In this document: positions 31,980 to 43,997 of the stretch, one piece after another
Numbering within the stretch: position 1 is the stretch's first letter
Layout: each line of letters begins with the position of its first letter
DNA from: Nematopogon swammerdamellus
Lineage: Eukaryota; Arthropoda; Insecta; Lepidoptera; Adelidae
Length of the DNA: 64,000 nt
NCBI GenBank assembly: GCA_946902875.1
Contig: OX336338.1
Coordinates: forward strand, 9,167,971-9,231,970
Reading direction: 5' to 3'
Notes under the pieces: model-generated
Databases searched by the model: none
What the model was told of the DNA's origin: nothing
What the model saw: the letters and a program-made list of their open reading frames with translations, nothing else
Program-made: the position numbers and the translations under genes

Positions 31980-34900
31980 CTGAACTGATTTTGAAAAAAA
32001 AACAACTATTTCAAAAAGAGCAAATTTTTTCTACAAAAAGAAACAAATTGCAAGTCGATCTGACTGACCAGTTAGTAAAAACCTCCGGCGGCAGCAGGAT
32101 AAAGGCGTTTCATCAAATTCACGTCAAAAAGTTATATAAAAAAGTTATGTTGTCTGTTTGGCTCGGTATATATGTAGGTACATATAATAGGTATACATAG
32201 GACGTGTATGTAGGTATGCGTTTAGCCTAGGGGTGAGGTCGTTATGAAACCTTTATGTCGATTTTGCTCGGTCGTGCTCTCGACACGAAGACCGCGTGGT
32301 TCCTCCTACCTACCTAATTAAACTGTTCGCACACTACACCAACGAGGATGACATACTCGGTCGGCCGCCGCAACGCAACCGACTGTGAAATCGGATCGTA
32401 TAGGGCTGATTCGTGTTGGTAATATTTTCAGAAATATATTTTATGCATTCACATTATAATAGTAGGTATACATAATGTGCTAACCTTATTTTTTTTTATG
32501 GATAGCGCGACATTTGGCATCGTTTCACCTACAAGTAGATATCAAACGATTTAAAATAATTTGATAAAAATTACGTATCAAAATTTGACAAAGGCTCTTT
32601 ACACCTAATACACTTTATTAATAAGTCGGTATCAGAGCTCCCAGTAAAGTGGTAAATGTTGCGCTCAGCTGTATTTTTGATAAACTGTAAGCGATGTTAT
32701 TATGTGGATAGCCAACAAAATACTTGTAATAATATTTATTGCTCATAGAGAACCACTAATGTTCATAAAATTATTGCTCGTTTACAAACCGGCATAATTG
32801 TTTGTGTTGTTCAACGCTTGCAGATTTGAGGACAAGTGATTCTTGCATGCATTTTCTTTTCGTAAAATTGATAACCCTTAACCCTCTAATTAATCCGGTT
32901 GTAGACGTAGAGCGTCGTCCCTGCGAGTTCGTGCGACAGAAACCACGCTCTACAACGGGATTGTCTCTTTCTAAAGCTCGGTGTTCATTACTTACTGCCG
33001 GTGACTGTACTTAGGTTAATAAATCGTCACTTTACTTTACCATACGTGAACATCCGTACTCCGTACTCTTCCCACTTATGTATTGGCCAACTCTTGCTGA
33101 ACAGAATTCGAAATTGAAGTTTTTATGTGACGTTGATAGGCTTTTGTTTTTCTTGGGAGAAGAGATGATGGCGGGATTTTTTCCGACTTACTCGACATTC
33201 ATCGTTATATTTTGGCAAATTTACACAATATCTTTATAAATTATAAGCCTATGAGCTATTATGATGTATAAGCTGTAAAGTCTACTGTAAAGTCTCATCA
33301 AATCCGATCAGTAGTTTTTGCGTGAAAGAGGAACAAAGATCCATACATACATACATCCTATTAGTGGGATTCTTTATTTCACATTTTTATAATAATTTAT
33401 ATTAGTTTTACATATATTATACTTGTTAATATAGTTAGTTATTAGGTTTAGATTTAATTATTTGTATGTTATTTCAAATAAAGTACGAGTATTATATATT
33501 CATTTATTGTTAAATAATATAATGTGTTGTGAATTGATTGCCCGCTTGCTTGACCGCACGGAGCGGAGCGGCCGGCGGACGGACGGAGAGGTCGCGTCAG
33601 TGTGCGGGCGCCCGTTAGCCGCAACGGCCTCTCACTTTCATTTCCGTCAGCTAACCCTGCATCTGCACCTCACGTAACCAACATTGAACTGTACCATCGC
33701 ACTGTTATTATTATGCTCTGTCACGACCGCGGGCATGCGCGCGCGCGCGCGCTCCACGGTGGGTGCAGTTGTGCTTCGCGCGTACTATAACGTCCGCGCC
33801 TCGTCAAAATACTCCGCTACAACAATATCGATAACGTGCTAAAGTATGCTCGGAGAATGGAATATAATTACCTGAACTAATTATTGTGAACACTTTTAGT
33901 ACTTTGAGAACAATACACGAGACATACAAATTTTATAATACATGACAATTTTCAAAGTATGTTTCAAACAAAGACAGACTTATCTATCTATCACTATGAG
34001 TGATTTATTCCAGCAAATATTTGTCCTACATGGGTAAGTACCCATGTTACATTTATATTTTCAGGCAGCTAAACTGTTGATCGGATTAGTACAACCATAT
34101 CAATTATATAAATGAGCGATTGCCGAAACGAATATGTATGTGAAGGCGGACTTATTGCTGAATACACAACACTTTCAGCAGTCGTTGCGGCGGTTTTCTC
34201 ACAAAGGTGCGAGGCTCAGCGGCGTGCGGCTATGCGGGTTTTCATCGGGAATTTTCCTTCACTCCAGTGATTTTATTTATTAAATTTTATTTATTGGGAA
34301 AATTTATAAATACTAACAAAATTACCCTGCTCTTTGCTTCGCGCAGTCGGGTAAAAAGTACCAATATACAAGTTTCAAAAATTTTGAAAATGACTACATA
34401 CGATAACAATATAACTACGCCTTACGAGTAAATCTGAGAAAAAAATTGCAAAATCAATGTTGGGAAGAAGAAGAACAAAAAAAAACCACTAACATAACTA
34501 TTTATTACAAAAATTGTGTTAATAAATATATTTTAATTATGTTTAAGCATAGAATATAACAATTAGAAGAGTTCATAAAATAGTATGAGTAGGTGAGTAT
34601 GTAACTAAATTAATCTTGTTTATAATACGTGTAGTACTTTTTTGAAAAACGCATTATACGAAATATTTCGAGTATTTCGAAAGCCAAAACGGAGTACTTG
34701 CCTATCTATGTTTTACGACAGGAGTTTAGAATTTAGAAAAAATAATGTTACTATTCAATAACATTAATTAATTCATTTCAATATTTAAAATTAATGGCTA
34801 GAGGTATTATTAAAAAAATATTGTTCCGTAGTGTTGTTTATGAGATGAGATAGAACCGATGATTCATAGAAATGGCGCCTGCTGTAGATCTCCAGTAAGA

Positions 34901-35070
34901 AATTTAAAGAAGCTTTCATTCTATTGCAGTGTAATAATATTAGGTGCGAACGTTAAGAAGATTCCAAAGATAAATATTATGCCTACCTTTTACTAATAGG
35001 TAACTAGGTGTCTCTGAAACAGAAATACATAAGTGTTTTACCTAGTTCATATGAGGAAATGACATGTTTC
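31980..35070. other. No gene recognised; one CpG-rich patch
   Basis: 33,540-33,790 is CpG-rich with initiator-like GCGTCAGTGTG (about 33,596) and an alternating GC run at 33,737-33,752, so it may be a promoter, but no exon is convincing. 33,290-33,365 is a decayed repeat ending CATACATACATCC. Confidence 0.35.
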
Positions 35071-35076
35071 TTTTAT

Positions 35077-35274
35077 TTAAACCAACATGGGTGGCTGTGC
35101 CGAGGGACCAATAGTGCAGTGCAGTGCAGTCGACAGAGAAAAAAACACTTCTCGCGAAACCACGCTCAAAAAGGAATGCCAGCAGATTTGCGGACCGTTG
35201 CTAATCTCACACTCGTAGTTCCACACCCTAACGGTGCGATAAAGAAACGATTTTGAGAAACAATAGGTTTTCAA
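35077..35274 (-). pseudogene. LINE RT C-terminal fragment
   Basis: Minus-strand CFSKSFLYRTVRVWN matches the FSKSFLCRTAKVWN tail at 23,700. The following residues are out of frame. Confidence 0.5.
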
Positions 35275-36100
35275 AAACTTAATGTAAGCAATAAAATGGT
35301 TTTCAGTTTCTATGCGATGAGTGCTGCGAAGACATTGTTTATTGTTTATTGATATGGCAGTAAAACTGCACTGAAACTTGTCATAATTTGTTCTATCATG
35401 GTTCTATCCGGTTCGATTACACCCACGAAGAAGAACCGGAAAGAATAGGTAGGATAGATTGGATGGCAAGGAATAAGGGATGCAAGTTCCTCCTTAAAAA
35501 TATATTTATCTACTTATTTAATGACGGGAAATACAAACGGAGTCGAATACAGAAGTTTATGGAAAGTGCCTTATAAATATTACACTGCAATGAAATCGAT
35601 GTTCTGCTATTTAATGCCGTATGATCTCAAGACTTGTAAAAAATTCGAATTGCAATTAATTAAATTGTTGAAACTTAAAAACATACCGTCTTGTAGATCG
35701 TAGAAATATAATATTACAATTTAAATAACATTTCACGCGTATAATTAATAAATTGAAAATATTCTATAATCCTATTATTAATAAAAATATTTATGCCCCT
35801 TTTTTAGGCCGAAAAATATCCATCGAAGTCGAAAAATGTTTAAGACAAGAGAATTAAATTTCCTACAAGGATGGTATTGAAAACTGATTGATACGTACAT
35901 GCATACATACAATCAGGGTAAGCAGCGTAATCGGTGTTCTACTGCAAGAACTCTTGCAAATTACAGCACAAGACCGACCACTGCGTTTATCAATATATTA
36001 GGACAAGACAACTATCAAGCAGTAAGTAAGGCACGAAGACCCACCTGCTTCATTGCAAGATGACTCGGTGGAAAGACCGTGCCAAGGTGGCTAGCCTGTC
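35275..36100. other. No gene; contains a small hairpin repeat
   Basis: 35,920-35,985 has GGTAAGCAGCGTAATCGGTG, then CTGCAAGAACTCTTGCA and TACAGCACAAGACC, a decayed version of the hairpin at 41,150. Confidence 0.4.
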
Positions 36101-36104
36101 GCTC

Positions 36105-36212
36105 TTTAGCACGGCGCCTTGTCCTTATCCGTTTTAGTCGTCTTTTACGACATGCACTGGGAGAGATGCAGTGGGGCTATTTTCTTTTTAATTATCGGCC
36201 CCACACAGTACG
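36105..36212 (-). repeat. SINE head A fragment
   Basis: TTTACGACATGCACTGGGAG, ATGCAGTGGGGCTATTTTC and CGGCCCCACACAGTAC. Confidence 0.6.
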
Positions 36213-36599
36213 AAAACTGATTCCCGCTTAAATTCAAAATGGCGGTTATCTGACAGCTGTCAAAGCGTTCTCGCGCTAAATAGTCTCGCGTTCCGCTCCG
36301 CCACCCTCAGCGCGGAGACGGGGCGTAATATGCTCTCTACTTCGAGTATGTACAGTAGGTACAACATATATTAGTAATCTGTGGATTGCACTCTCAAATT
36401 CAATAGTGAACAAATAAAATAATATGAACACGAAAAAAAAGTAAGGTCGCTGAAATATGTCTGACTGAACGCAAAAACAGGCGTTATAGCGACCTCGCGC
36501 TACCGTTGCGTTGGGATAGCAGCGTTGTCGCTAGAACGCAGCAGTCATATCATGCGCAGCCGCAGCTGTCAGACGAGTGTGACGTCACACTACGTACGT

Positions 36600-36739
36600 C
36601 GGCAGCGCACGTCAGCCGTCAGTTGTCAATGCCAAGTTGTTTGTCAACATCATCCGTTCCGTTGGTTGGGTTATGGAATGGATTGTGCTAGAATTATGTT
36701 GATTTCTTGAAGGTGTTATTTTATTGTTATTGATTTAAT
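36600..36739 (+). promoter_or_regulatory. Candidate promoter and 5' leader
   Basis: Initiator-like CGTCAGTTGTC at about 36,617 downstream of a CpG-rich stretch (36,280-36,320; 36,490-36,600). The leader contains short upstream ORFs, which weakens or regulates the downstream start. Confidence 0.3.
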
Positions 36740-36810
36740 ATGTTTGTCGCCAATAGAATATTCCGGGCGCATAGTGACGTGCGCCTACGAACAAGATTAT
36801 CCGTATTCAG
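36740..36810 (+). CDS. Candidate first coding exon, unidentified (mitochondrial-targeting-like)
   Basis: ATG then MFVANRIFRAHSDVRLRTRL and a consensus donor TTCAG|GTGAGA; 23 codons plus 2 nt. The peptide is Arg-rich with few acidic residues, like a mitochondrial presequence. Joined to 39,321-39,394 the frame stays open. The intron of 2.5 kb contains a LINE pseudogene and SINEs. Not recognised. Confidence 0.4.
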
Positions 36811-37199
36811 GTGAGATGGTCCATAGTCCTAATATGTTAATTTCTCTAAAATTTAGTATGTAATTTATATCGGTATTTGATACTGCTGCCTACTGCGTTC
36901 TATCAACTCGTGTCAATAAGTTCTGTGCCCCCAAGTGCCCTCAAGTGGTTCCATCAAGTTTCATTCAAATGAGATAGTTATAAAAGTAGATAAGGCGATG
37001 GACTTGATAGCATTACTTACTCAGTGCCTATTCAACCACTAATACAGCCACTAAGACATTAGTACAGTTGTATATTCCCAAAATATCCCACCAGCCTAAT
37101 TTAAATGGGTAACTAACACTAATAGGTTACAACTGAGTTAGTTACAACCTGTTGAACGTTGATTAGAGATATCTACTCTTTGGAAATATTATACTTTTC

Positions 37200-37890
37200 G
37201 ATTTAAAACTTGTTTGTTTGTTTGCTGCCCAGCCTCTTGGGACGGCGGGTGGGCCATTCTCCGCACTGAGACCTCAAGACGGTTCGTTGTACGTTGGCGC
37301 TCGGGTGGTGCTACTCCAGCCACCCGAGCTCTTTCATGAAGTGGAGCACTCTTCTCGGTCGCTTCCACACTCCATGGGCAGTTCCCACGTTCCCATGAAA
37401 CTGCAGTCGTTCTTCTGCCACCACCGGGCACTCCAGGAGCACGTGGGTGGCTGTTTCGTCCTCCACCATGCAACCTCTGCATAGGGGACTGTCGGTGACA
37501 CCTATTGTAAACAAGTGTCTGTTGAGTGGGCAGTGACCCGTAAGAAGTCCCACCGCCATACGGAGTTAACCCCTGTGGAACTTTAGCAGGCGCTTCCTGA
37601 GTCGCAAGTCCAGTTTGGGAATGGCTTCCCGGGATTGCCTGCAGTCCCTGGTGTTGACCCAAAGATTTTCATACTTAGATTTTGTTAGTTGATGTAGCCA
37701 ATATTTGAACGGGCTGATTGTTAAGGGTACACACGGTTCTGGGCCTTCTGCTCTCAAGTTGGAGCCCCGCTTAGCCTCGTCCGCCGCATCGTTCCCGTAA
37801 GAACCGCTGTGTCCCCTGATCCACTGTAGGGTTACCTAGTTGTTTACCGCTATACCCTCTAGTGCCTGGTGGCACTGGAGTATCATCGGT
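37200..37890 (-). pseudogene. LINE RNase H and C-terminal zinc-knuckle fragment
   Basis: On the minus strand QWIRGHSGSYGNDAADEAK at about 37,835-37,779 is the last catalytic motif of an RNase H domain. It is followed by EGPEPCVPL, and in a shifted frame (break near 37,562) by LTGHCPLNRHLFTIGV, CRGC and HVLLECP, the usual tail of I/LOA/R1-like LINEs. 5'-truncated and frameshifted. It lies inside the candidate intron. Confidence 0.8.
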
Positions 37891-38130
37891 GTAAAACTCT
37901 AGGTGGTAGGCTCAAATTTTAGCCGACTGGGTTGGTACCACCGTACTGGATGTAATATGGCCGCATAGCAGCCTCGGTTGTGTTCTCCTCTAGTCCAGTA
38001 TAGCCAGCAATCCAGGGAAGTCTCCGGTATGGCACCTGCCTTCTCGGAGGTGATATTGGCTGGTCGGAGCATGCGCGTTGGCCCCTCCGACTGAGCCACC
38101 CATACCGGATTACATAAAAAAACAAAAATC
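37890..38130 (+). repeat. SINE-like repeat, second subfamily, plus copy
   Basis: GGTTGGTACCACCGTACTGG, then CTAGTCCAGTATAGCCAGC and ATACCGGATTACATAAAAAAA. The order of blocks matches the main SINE body although the sequence differs. Poly(A) at the right. Confidence 0.6.
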
Positions 38131-38219
38131 AGTCCGGAGTTGATTGTCACGGTGCTTAGGGCCTGTAGCTCAGATGCGCTGTCCAATGACGATTTAAAAC
38201 TTAATACAATAACCAAAAT

Positions 38220-38555
38220 TTATGAAATTCCACGTAGGCCCTATTGCGAGTAGCAGTATTATCATTTGATTGTCTTTGGTTCCGCTATTCCTAACATTAT
38301 CTCACGGATAGAGAAGAAGATTTTATACATTTCTGCGAGATAATCTTGCGATCAAATTAATGAAATTAAAAATTGTTAATTGCCGTTGTACATAAAATAC
38401 TACATAATAAATAACACTGAAACATGAACATGTAGGTATTAGCACAAATTCCAGATTTTTTTAGACCTGAATGAATAAATGATAGCAACACACTCGTTGT
38501 CTAGAACTGTGAAACTAGAATTGAAAAATAAAATTCGTTTTTGTGAAAAGATCTA
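38220..38555. other. No gene recognised
   Basis: AT-rich, intronic if the 36,740/39,321 model is right. Confidence 0.35.
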
Positions 38556-38559
38556 AAGA

Positions 38560-39030
38560 AAAAAAGCCCCAGTTGCACTCCGGGAGTGCCGGCAGAAGTG
38601 AAAACTTTTTTTATTTCCGAAAATATGTAATTCTTAGGTGGTTATAAAAAAAACTAAACACCCTAAAAAAATTTAAACACCGTAACATTGCTTAAAAAAG
38701 AAAAAAAAAGAAAAAAAAAAACAAAAACATTTTTGAGGGATTCGAACCCATGGTCAAAAAATACAAATCCTACACTCTCACCATTGAGCCAAGAAATCAC
38801 ATAAACGACCAAATGAATATCGGATTCCCTTGATTCGCTTTCGGCGTTACTGTCACTGAGACACGAACAGAATTGATCCCGAGCCATCGTAACTTAACCC
38901 TTAATGCAATGACTTAAGGTTGCATTTTAAATAATAAAAATAAATCTGTCGCTTTTCGAGATCTGTCGCGAGTCTAAAATTTTTTACCCACCTAAAAAGT
39001 GCCAAGCACCACTAAAGAAGTTTCACTTCA
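38560..39030 (-). repeat. Composite repeat with tRNA-like SINE head
   Basis: The outer parts match 13,255-13,427 in inverse orientation (CTCCGGGAGTGCCGGCAG; CATTAAGGGTTAAG-type sequence). The middle carries on the minus strand a box A TGGCTCAATGGTG and box B GGTTCGAATCCC (38,732-38,801): a tRNA-derived head absent from the other copy. Confidence 0.55.
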
Positions 39031-39320
39031 AAAAAAATTATTTATCTAAATTAATCACATCCAAATTATATAACAAATTCATATTACTCTAAAACTTTAT
39101 TTTTTTATTCCTATGTTAAAAAAAATATATTGTTTCAACTTTAACGTTGACACCCGTGCCGGCTATCTAGAAAAAAACTTTAATATACCTATACCTAATT
39201 TATTTTATTTATTGGTTTAATACCTACTTCGAATTTCTTATGCTTATCTACAGAAGAGTGTTAAAACCAGTGATTTGCAATAGAGACATGCTGAAGTTGT
39301 GTTTCGGTTTCAGAATAGAG

Positions 39321-39394
39321 GTTTGGTGTCGGCAATTACGGTTGGCCCCCTGACGAGCTCATGAGGGTGGCATGCAGCAAAGCAACGATGACAG
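39321..39394 (+). CDS. Candidate second exon of unidentified gene
   Basis: AATAGAG| acceptor after a pyrimidine-rich GTTTCGGTTTCAG, donor ACAG|GTCAGT. In frame with the 36,740 exon it reads FGVGNYGWPPDELMRVACSK, then ATMTG. The stronger-looking acceptor six bases upstream would hit a stop, so the choice is driven by the frame. The protein is not recognised. Confidence 0.4.
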
Positions 39395-39689
39395 GTCAGT
39401 ATAATCAATCATACAGAACCTTACCACCCCGATGTTGGCCGGATTAACACCGCTTCGGCCTCGCCCTTAGTTACTTACTTTACTCGGGAAGGTTTATCGT
39501 TTAACATAACTGTTAAAAAACCATATCTGTCTATCTTTTGTCTATCTGGCATGCAAACAAGTAGATCCGAGTTATATCCTTGGGATTGAGTGCCTGCATT
39601 TCGCATGGATTAAAAATATAACCCCAAGAATATGGCTTCTACTGTGAATGAGCACATTACATTAACAAAGAAGCGTGTTTCATCCTAAA

Positions 39690-39751
39690 TGTAGGTGACA
39701 GCAAATTGCAATATATTCATTAAAATACAATAATAAACGATCGCTTCTCTT

Positions 39752-39795
<44 letters not shown>

Positions 39796-40107
39796 CCTCC
39801 CCCTCCCTTTCCCTGCATTCCCCTCCCTCCCTCTCATTCGCCTCCTTTCCTCCCACCCCCTCCCCTCCGCCCTTTTCTCCTCTCTCCATCCGGCACTACC
39901 ATCCAACACTAAATTCCGTTCATACTACAATACTACATACTTTCTTTGATTTTTTGAAATTTTGCGTGATGGTATATAGCCTTTACTGAGCCGCAAGAAC
40001 AACTTTTTACATTGCAGCAAACCACATCAAAATATGTTCAGTTGTTCCGAAGTTTACCTTAAACATACATACATACAGACGTTCCCTTTTATAAGAAGTA
40101 GAGATTA
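39690..40107 (-). mobile_element. Helitron-like repeat with internal (CT)n
   Basis: On the minus strand it starts TCTCTACTTCTTATAAAAGG at 40,107 and contains ACGTCTGTATGTATG. The CT/CCCTCC tract (39,758-39,895) and the AGCGATCGTTTATTA motif also occur in the plus copy at 49,220. Confidence 0.55.
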
Positions 40108-40439
40108 CTGACACAACAGTTCGTCAGGCCATTATTGCGGATCCACTCCTTCGTTGCTTAGCAACGTAGAGCGCGAGGTAGAGCGTGCCATTTCGCACGG
40201 GGAGAGTTCTTCTAAATGTGGTTCTAATGCAGATTACAGTTCAGTACGGCTTCGCCCCTCGCCACGCTTTAATTAACTTTACAAAGCATTCCATTAAGTT
40301 ACTCTCGGCAATCAGCAACGACGGGAAACGCTGCCCAAACTTATCTAAACTTTGCGAGCGAGCCAAACACATCACTAGTGATAATTTATAGAATTAAATC
40401 ATTACTAATAATAAATTTATAGAATTAAATCATTACTAA
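40108..40439. other. No gene recognised
   Basis: A short open frame at about 40,185-40,391 has no motif; treated as chance. Confidence 0.3.
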
Positions 40440-40674
40440 TCCTTACCTTTAATAAAATCCAACGTCTGCTTTCTGTCTGTATGTTTGTCTGTCTGTCCGC
40501 TTATAACTTGAGAACCACTGAACCGATTTTATTTATTTATTTTAATACAGTTTGCTTCTATGGATAGCTTGGTTCTTCCCATCACTTATAGGCTACTTTT
40601 CATCACGTTAAAAGGCTTATGAGGTTAGCAGAGAAGTCAAATATGAGAGCGGGCGAAGCCGTGGGCACAGCTAG
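40440..40674 (+). mobile_element. Short non-autonomous Helitron
   Basis: Starts TCCTTACCTTTAATAAAATC after A, has TGTCTGTCTGTCCGC and ACCACTGAACCGATTTTAT, and ends GGGCACAGCTAG. Followed by A rather than T. Confidence 0.6.
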
Positions 40675-40689
40675 AAATAAATGTGTAAG

Positions 40690-41039
40690 GGATGGTCATG
40701 TAGTAAGTTACTTTGTTTTATGAGATATTGCATTTGTAGACTCTATGTATGATACTAAAACTAAATTGACGATTTTTTTAATTATTTTCTGTATGTATGT
40801 ATGTTCCTTCATAACTCTTAAACCGATCATCCGAATTTGATGAAACTGAGTACAAGCACATTTAGCTATACGAGACACAGGATAGGCTAAATAAAATTCA
40901 GTTCCGGTTAAACTAAGACGTGGCTCTCATACAAACCGATTTTTTTCCGCGCGCCGAAATAAACGTATGGTAGTGGACTTACTTATTTTCTTCTTTTAAA
41001 TCCGAATTTCACACGAGCGAAGGTGCAGGCAAAAGCTAG
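40690..41039 (+). mobile_element. Helitron-like repeat, uninterrupted copy
   Basis: Begins about GGATGGTCATGTAGTAAGTT and ends AGGCAAAAGCTAG before T. The same repeat at 53,760 is split by the intact LINE, so this copy shows the empty site (TCATAACTCTTAAACCG at 40,809). Confidence 0.7.
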
Positions 41040-41149
41040 TAATTTAATAAACTAATAAAAAAAGGCTCGTCCGCTTCTTTACTAATTGGCGCTAAATGTG
41101 TACTGCAAATCTACTCGTACTACTACTACTACATACATACCACACGCTG

Positions 41150-41232
41150 TATCCCCACAAACCGGGTAAGCAGGGTAATTGGTGTTGTGCTGCAAGTACT
41201 CATGTAAATTACAGCACAACACCGTAGCCGCT
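41150..41232. repeat. Small conserved hairpin repeat
   Basis: GGTGTTGTGCTG and CAGCACAACACC are perfect inverted arms with a 21 nt loop, after GGGTAAGCAGGGTAATT. A decayed copy lies at 35,920. Confidence 0.7.
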
Positions 41233-43060
41233 GGGTAGCAGGGACCCTTATAAAATCGGTCTGAAGTGTGTTCGTCCGTCTGCCCATCTGTCTTTCATGC
41301 GCTTGAGTGATCATCTGGAAACTTGGAATGTTTATAGATGCCCGCAAGATTACAACACTTCACGTGTAAAAAATGTCAGGGGTTCTCAACTTTAATTAAT
41401 AGAGTCCGCCAAAATTAAGTTGAAAATAAATATATTTGTTTAACAGGTAGAGTAGTAATTAACGAAAAGGTTTTCTAGTTTACTAGTATTAAATTAGTTT
41501 TTATTTTATAAATAAAATAATAATTCTTTATTGAAATAAAATATATTTTATATTTTCCGAAATAAATTTATTGACTCAAAGGTTTCAACAACATTAAAAG
41601 TACTTTTATTAATAAAAATTCAATTATATGAACTATCTATTTATATACAAGTATTTGAATCAGGTACAGTGTACATGGTACACTATGAAATAGCGCAATG
41701 TATATTTATTGTTTGTATGTAATCCATAAAATACCTCGTACGAACAAAGATTGTAAACGAGTACACTATTTAATATTTACCGAATGTTTCCGTGATTTAT
41801 GTTATGTTATTATCTACTTCAGGGTCGATGGTCGCGGGCCGGATTGCAACCGTTCGCGGGCCGGAGATGGCCCGCGGGCCGTGTTAGCCCATCCCTGGGA
41901 TAGGACTAACTTTCCATACGGATTCAGTACCCGCACGCCTGCCACATAAGCAGTCTGCTTATGTGGCAGCGGCGATTCCTATTAAGTTGGCTAGGTTGGC
42001 GCCGCCAAACCAAATAAAATGAATGCCACCATATGTGAAAAAATTAAATTTAAATTATTTTATATGACCCACGACAAGATAAAACGTCAATCAATAGTTT
42101 GAAATTTCGCGCTCGTCAACCGCGGATGGCGGGCGACGAATGACATAAAGGCATTCATTGGCCGGTTGGCTACATTTGAAACACCATCGTATTCCATACA
42201 AGCGGCCGATGTCCCCCGTCCCGCGCGCACTCGCTGATCCTGCCTTTCGAGTTGGCGCAGCGGGGAGCGCATTTAGCGACTATAATAGTGACCTAGGTGT
42301 GTGTGTGTGAGTTGATAGCTGCATATATTCCGTTATGTAGGTATGGATCTGGTTTGGATTAATCCTGTGCGGTGTTTATTTATTTAAAGGGATTATTTAT
42401 TGTTTATATGAAATTATGAAAAAAAAATCCTTAGCCAGAGCCAACCTAAAACCTAAATACTCAGCACCAGGAGGCGCCACTGAGCAGAAATATATTTTTA
42501 GGGGAGTCGAATGCTTCACAAACGACCGCAGCAAATGGCATTACATCTGTCACACACAAACCTGAAGCGGCGGCGCGTGCGCCGCGGCGGAGGAGGACGC
42601 GGCAGCGCGCTGCTCCTGTAAATAATCCCAATAATGATGCACGTAGTCGGCTTGCTAACGAGCTCAAAGATAATCGGGGCGCTTCTCACAGTGGATGCAC
42701 GTTTGTAGAATCTTGTCACAATAACTAACATCTTCCAGACCCTTTACAACACAAGACTGAGGGCGAGCCGTTGTTTGACAAAGTTCTAAAGATGTTTGTT
42801 CAGTTTAGTTAGACTATACGGTATGCCGAAATCAAGTTGACGTGCCTCGATTGTAGCTTTGAGGGAATAATCCGAACGTTTTGAGGGCAGTCCCGATTTT
42901 GCGAGTTAATTAGTCCGTTTGCTAGTTAAATGTTGAGTTATTATGCCGAGTTTTCGTTGTGATAGGTTAAATGTGATTTGGCTTCTGCCTTTCGAACGCT
43001 ACTCAAGCCTCGCAGCGGTGGTTCATGATTGGTTTATTTTGCCGACACAACTGATATTAT
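41233..43060. other. No gene recognised; GC-rich patches
   Basis: 41,820-41,900 has CGCGGGCCGG repeats and 42,560-42,610 is CG-rich. Minus-strand ORFs at 42,461-42,731 overlap each other in two frames and show no motif. Confidence 0.35.
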
Positions 43061-43061
43061 A

Positions 43062-43268
43062 ATTTTTTTTTTAAAACTGACACGGTTGACTGCATCACTT
43101 ACAACATCCCTGATGCTGTCAGCCCATAACACCTTGGTGAACTAGGTGCCAAGTCAGTGCTTCCCTTCGGTCGTGCCGGCTACACTGAACTGGACGGAAA
43201 AAAACTGGCTATTTACACAGCCGCTTCGGCAGACCTTTCATTCAGTGCGGTAGTACCAACCCGGGCGG
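43062..43268 (-). repeat. SINE body, head missing
   Basis: T-rich tail then the body to AACCCGGGCGGTAAAATT; no head of either type. Confidence 0.65.
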
Positions 43269-43535
43269 TAAAATTATATGCACGTGTCGCAGTCCCGAAT
43301 GGCACATACTCTTCTTTATTCTATGAGACCTTTATCAAGAGAAAATATACCTACGACATTACAAAACGATACCTACAAACTTGAATCGGCTGATTCGCGC
43401 GCTCGGACGCTGCGATCCCTAATTGCGTGGGCGGGACACCGGACACCTGCGTCCACCTCTCCGGTCACACAATCATTCTGGAAAATTCCCGATAAGTATT
43501 GCCCTACGACGAAGAGTATAGAAGGTACAGTCACT

Positions 43536-43744
43536 ATTTTTTTTTATGGAAATTGACACGGTTGGCTACATCACCTACAACATCCGTGATGTCAGCCCAT
43601 AACACCGGGTGAACTAGATGCCATGTCAGTGCTTCCCTTCATTTCATGAAAACACGAACTATTTACATAGCCGTTTCGACCGAGACGTTTCATTTAGTGC
43701 GGTGGTACCAACCCGGGCGGGATAAACCCTACCACCTAGTAAGG
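43536..43744 (-). repeat. SINE body, head missing
   Basis: Poly(T), GACACGGTTGGCTACATCAC, and the body to CTACCACCTAGTAAGG. An internal gap follows GTGCTTCCCTTCATTTCATG, as in the 21,032 copy, so these two form a deletion subtype. Confidence 0.7.
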
Positions 43745-43997
43745 TAATACATAATAGCCGATATATGAGACCTACAGGAGATTTTACTTTAAGAAAGATT
43801 AATCTTGCTTTATTTACTTTACGAAGCTTTATTATAAGTAGGTATACCCGGTACCCGACCTAAGTACCGTCATCGTCGTCGCTTCGCCCGGGAGATAGTA
43901 AGTTCTTCGTAAAGTTTTATCGAAAGTAGGACGGAGACCACCAACTATTATCGCGATTTTAAATTTCTTAGTTGAACTAATGTTTACTTTTGCGAAC

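Noticed and set aside
37218..37484. 88-codon plus-strand ORF
   Set aside because: Shadow of the RNase H LINE tail on the minus strand.
39680..39909. Glu/Arg-rich minus-strand ORFs
   Set aside because: Translation of the CT microsatellite.
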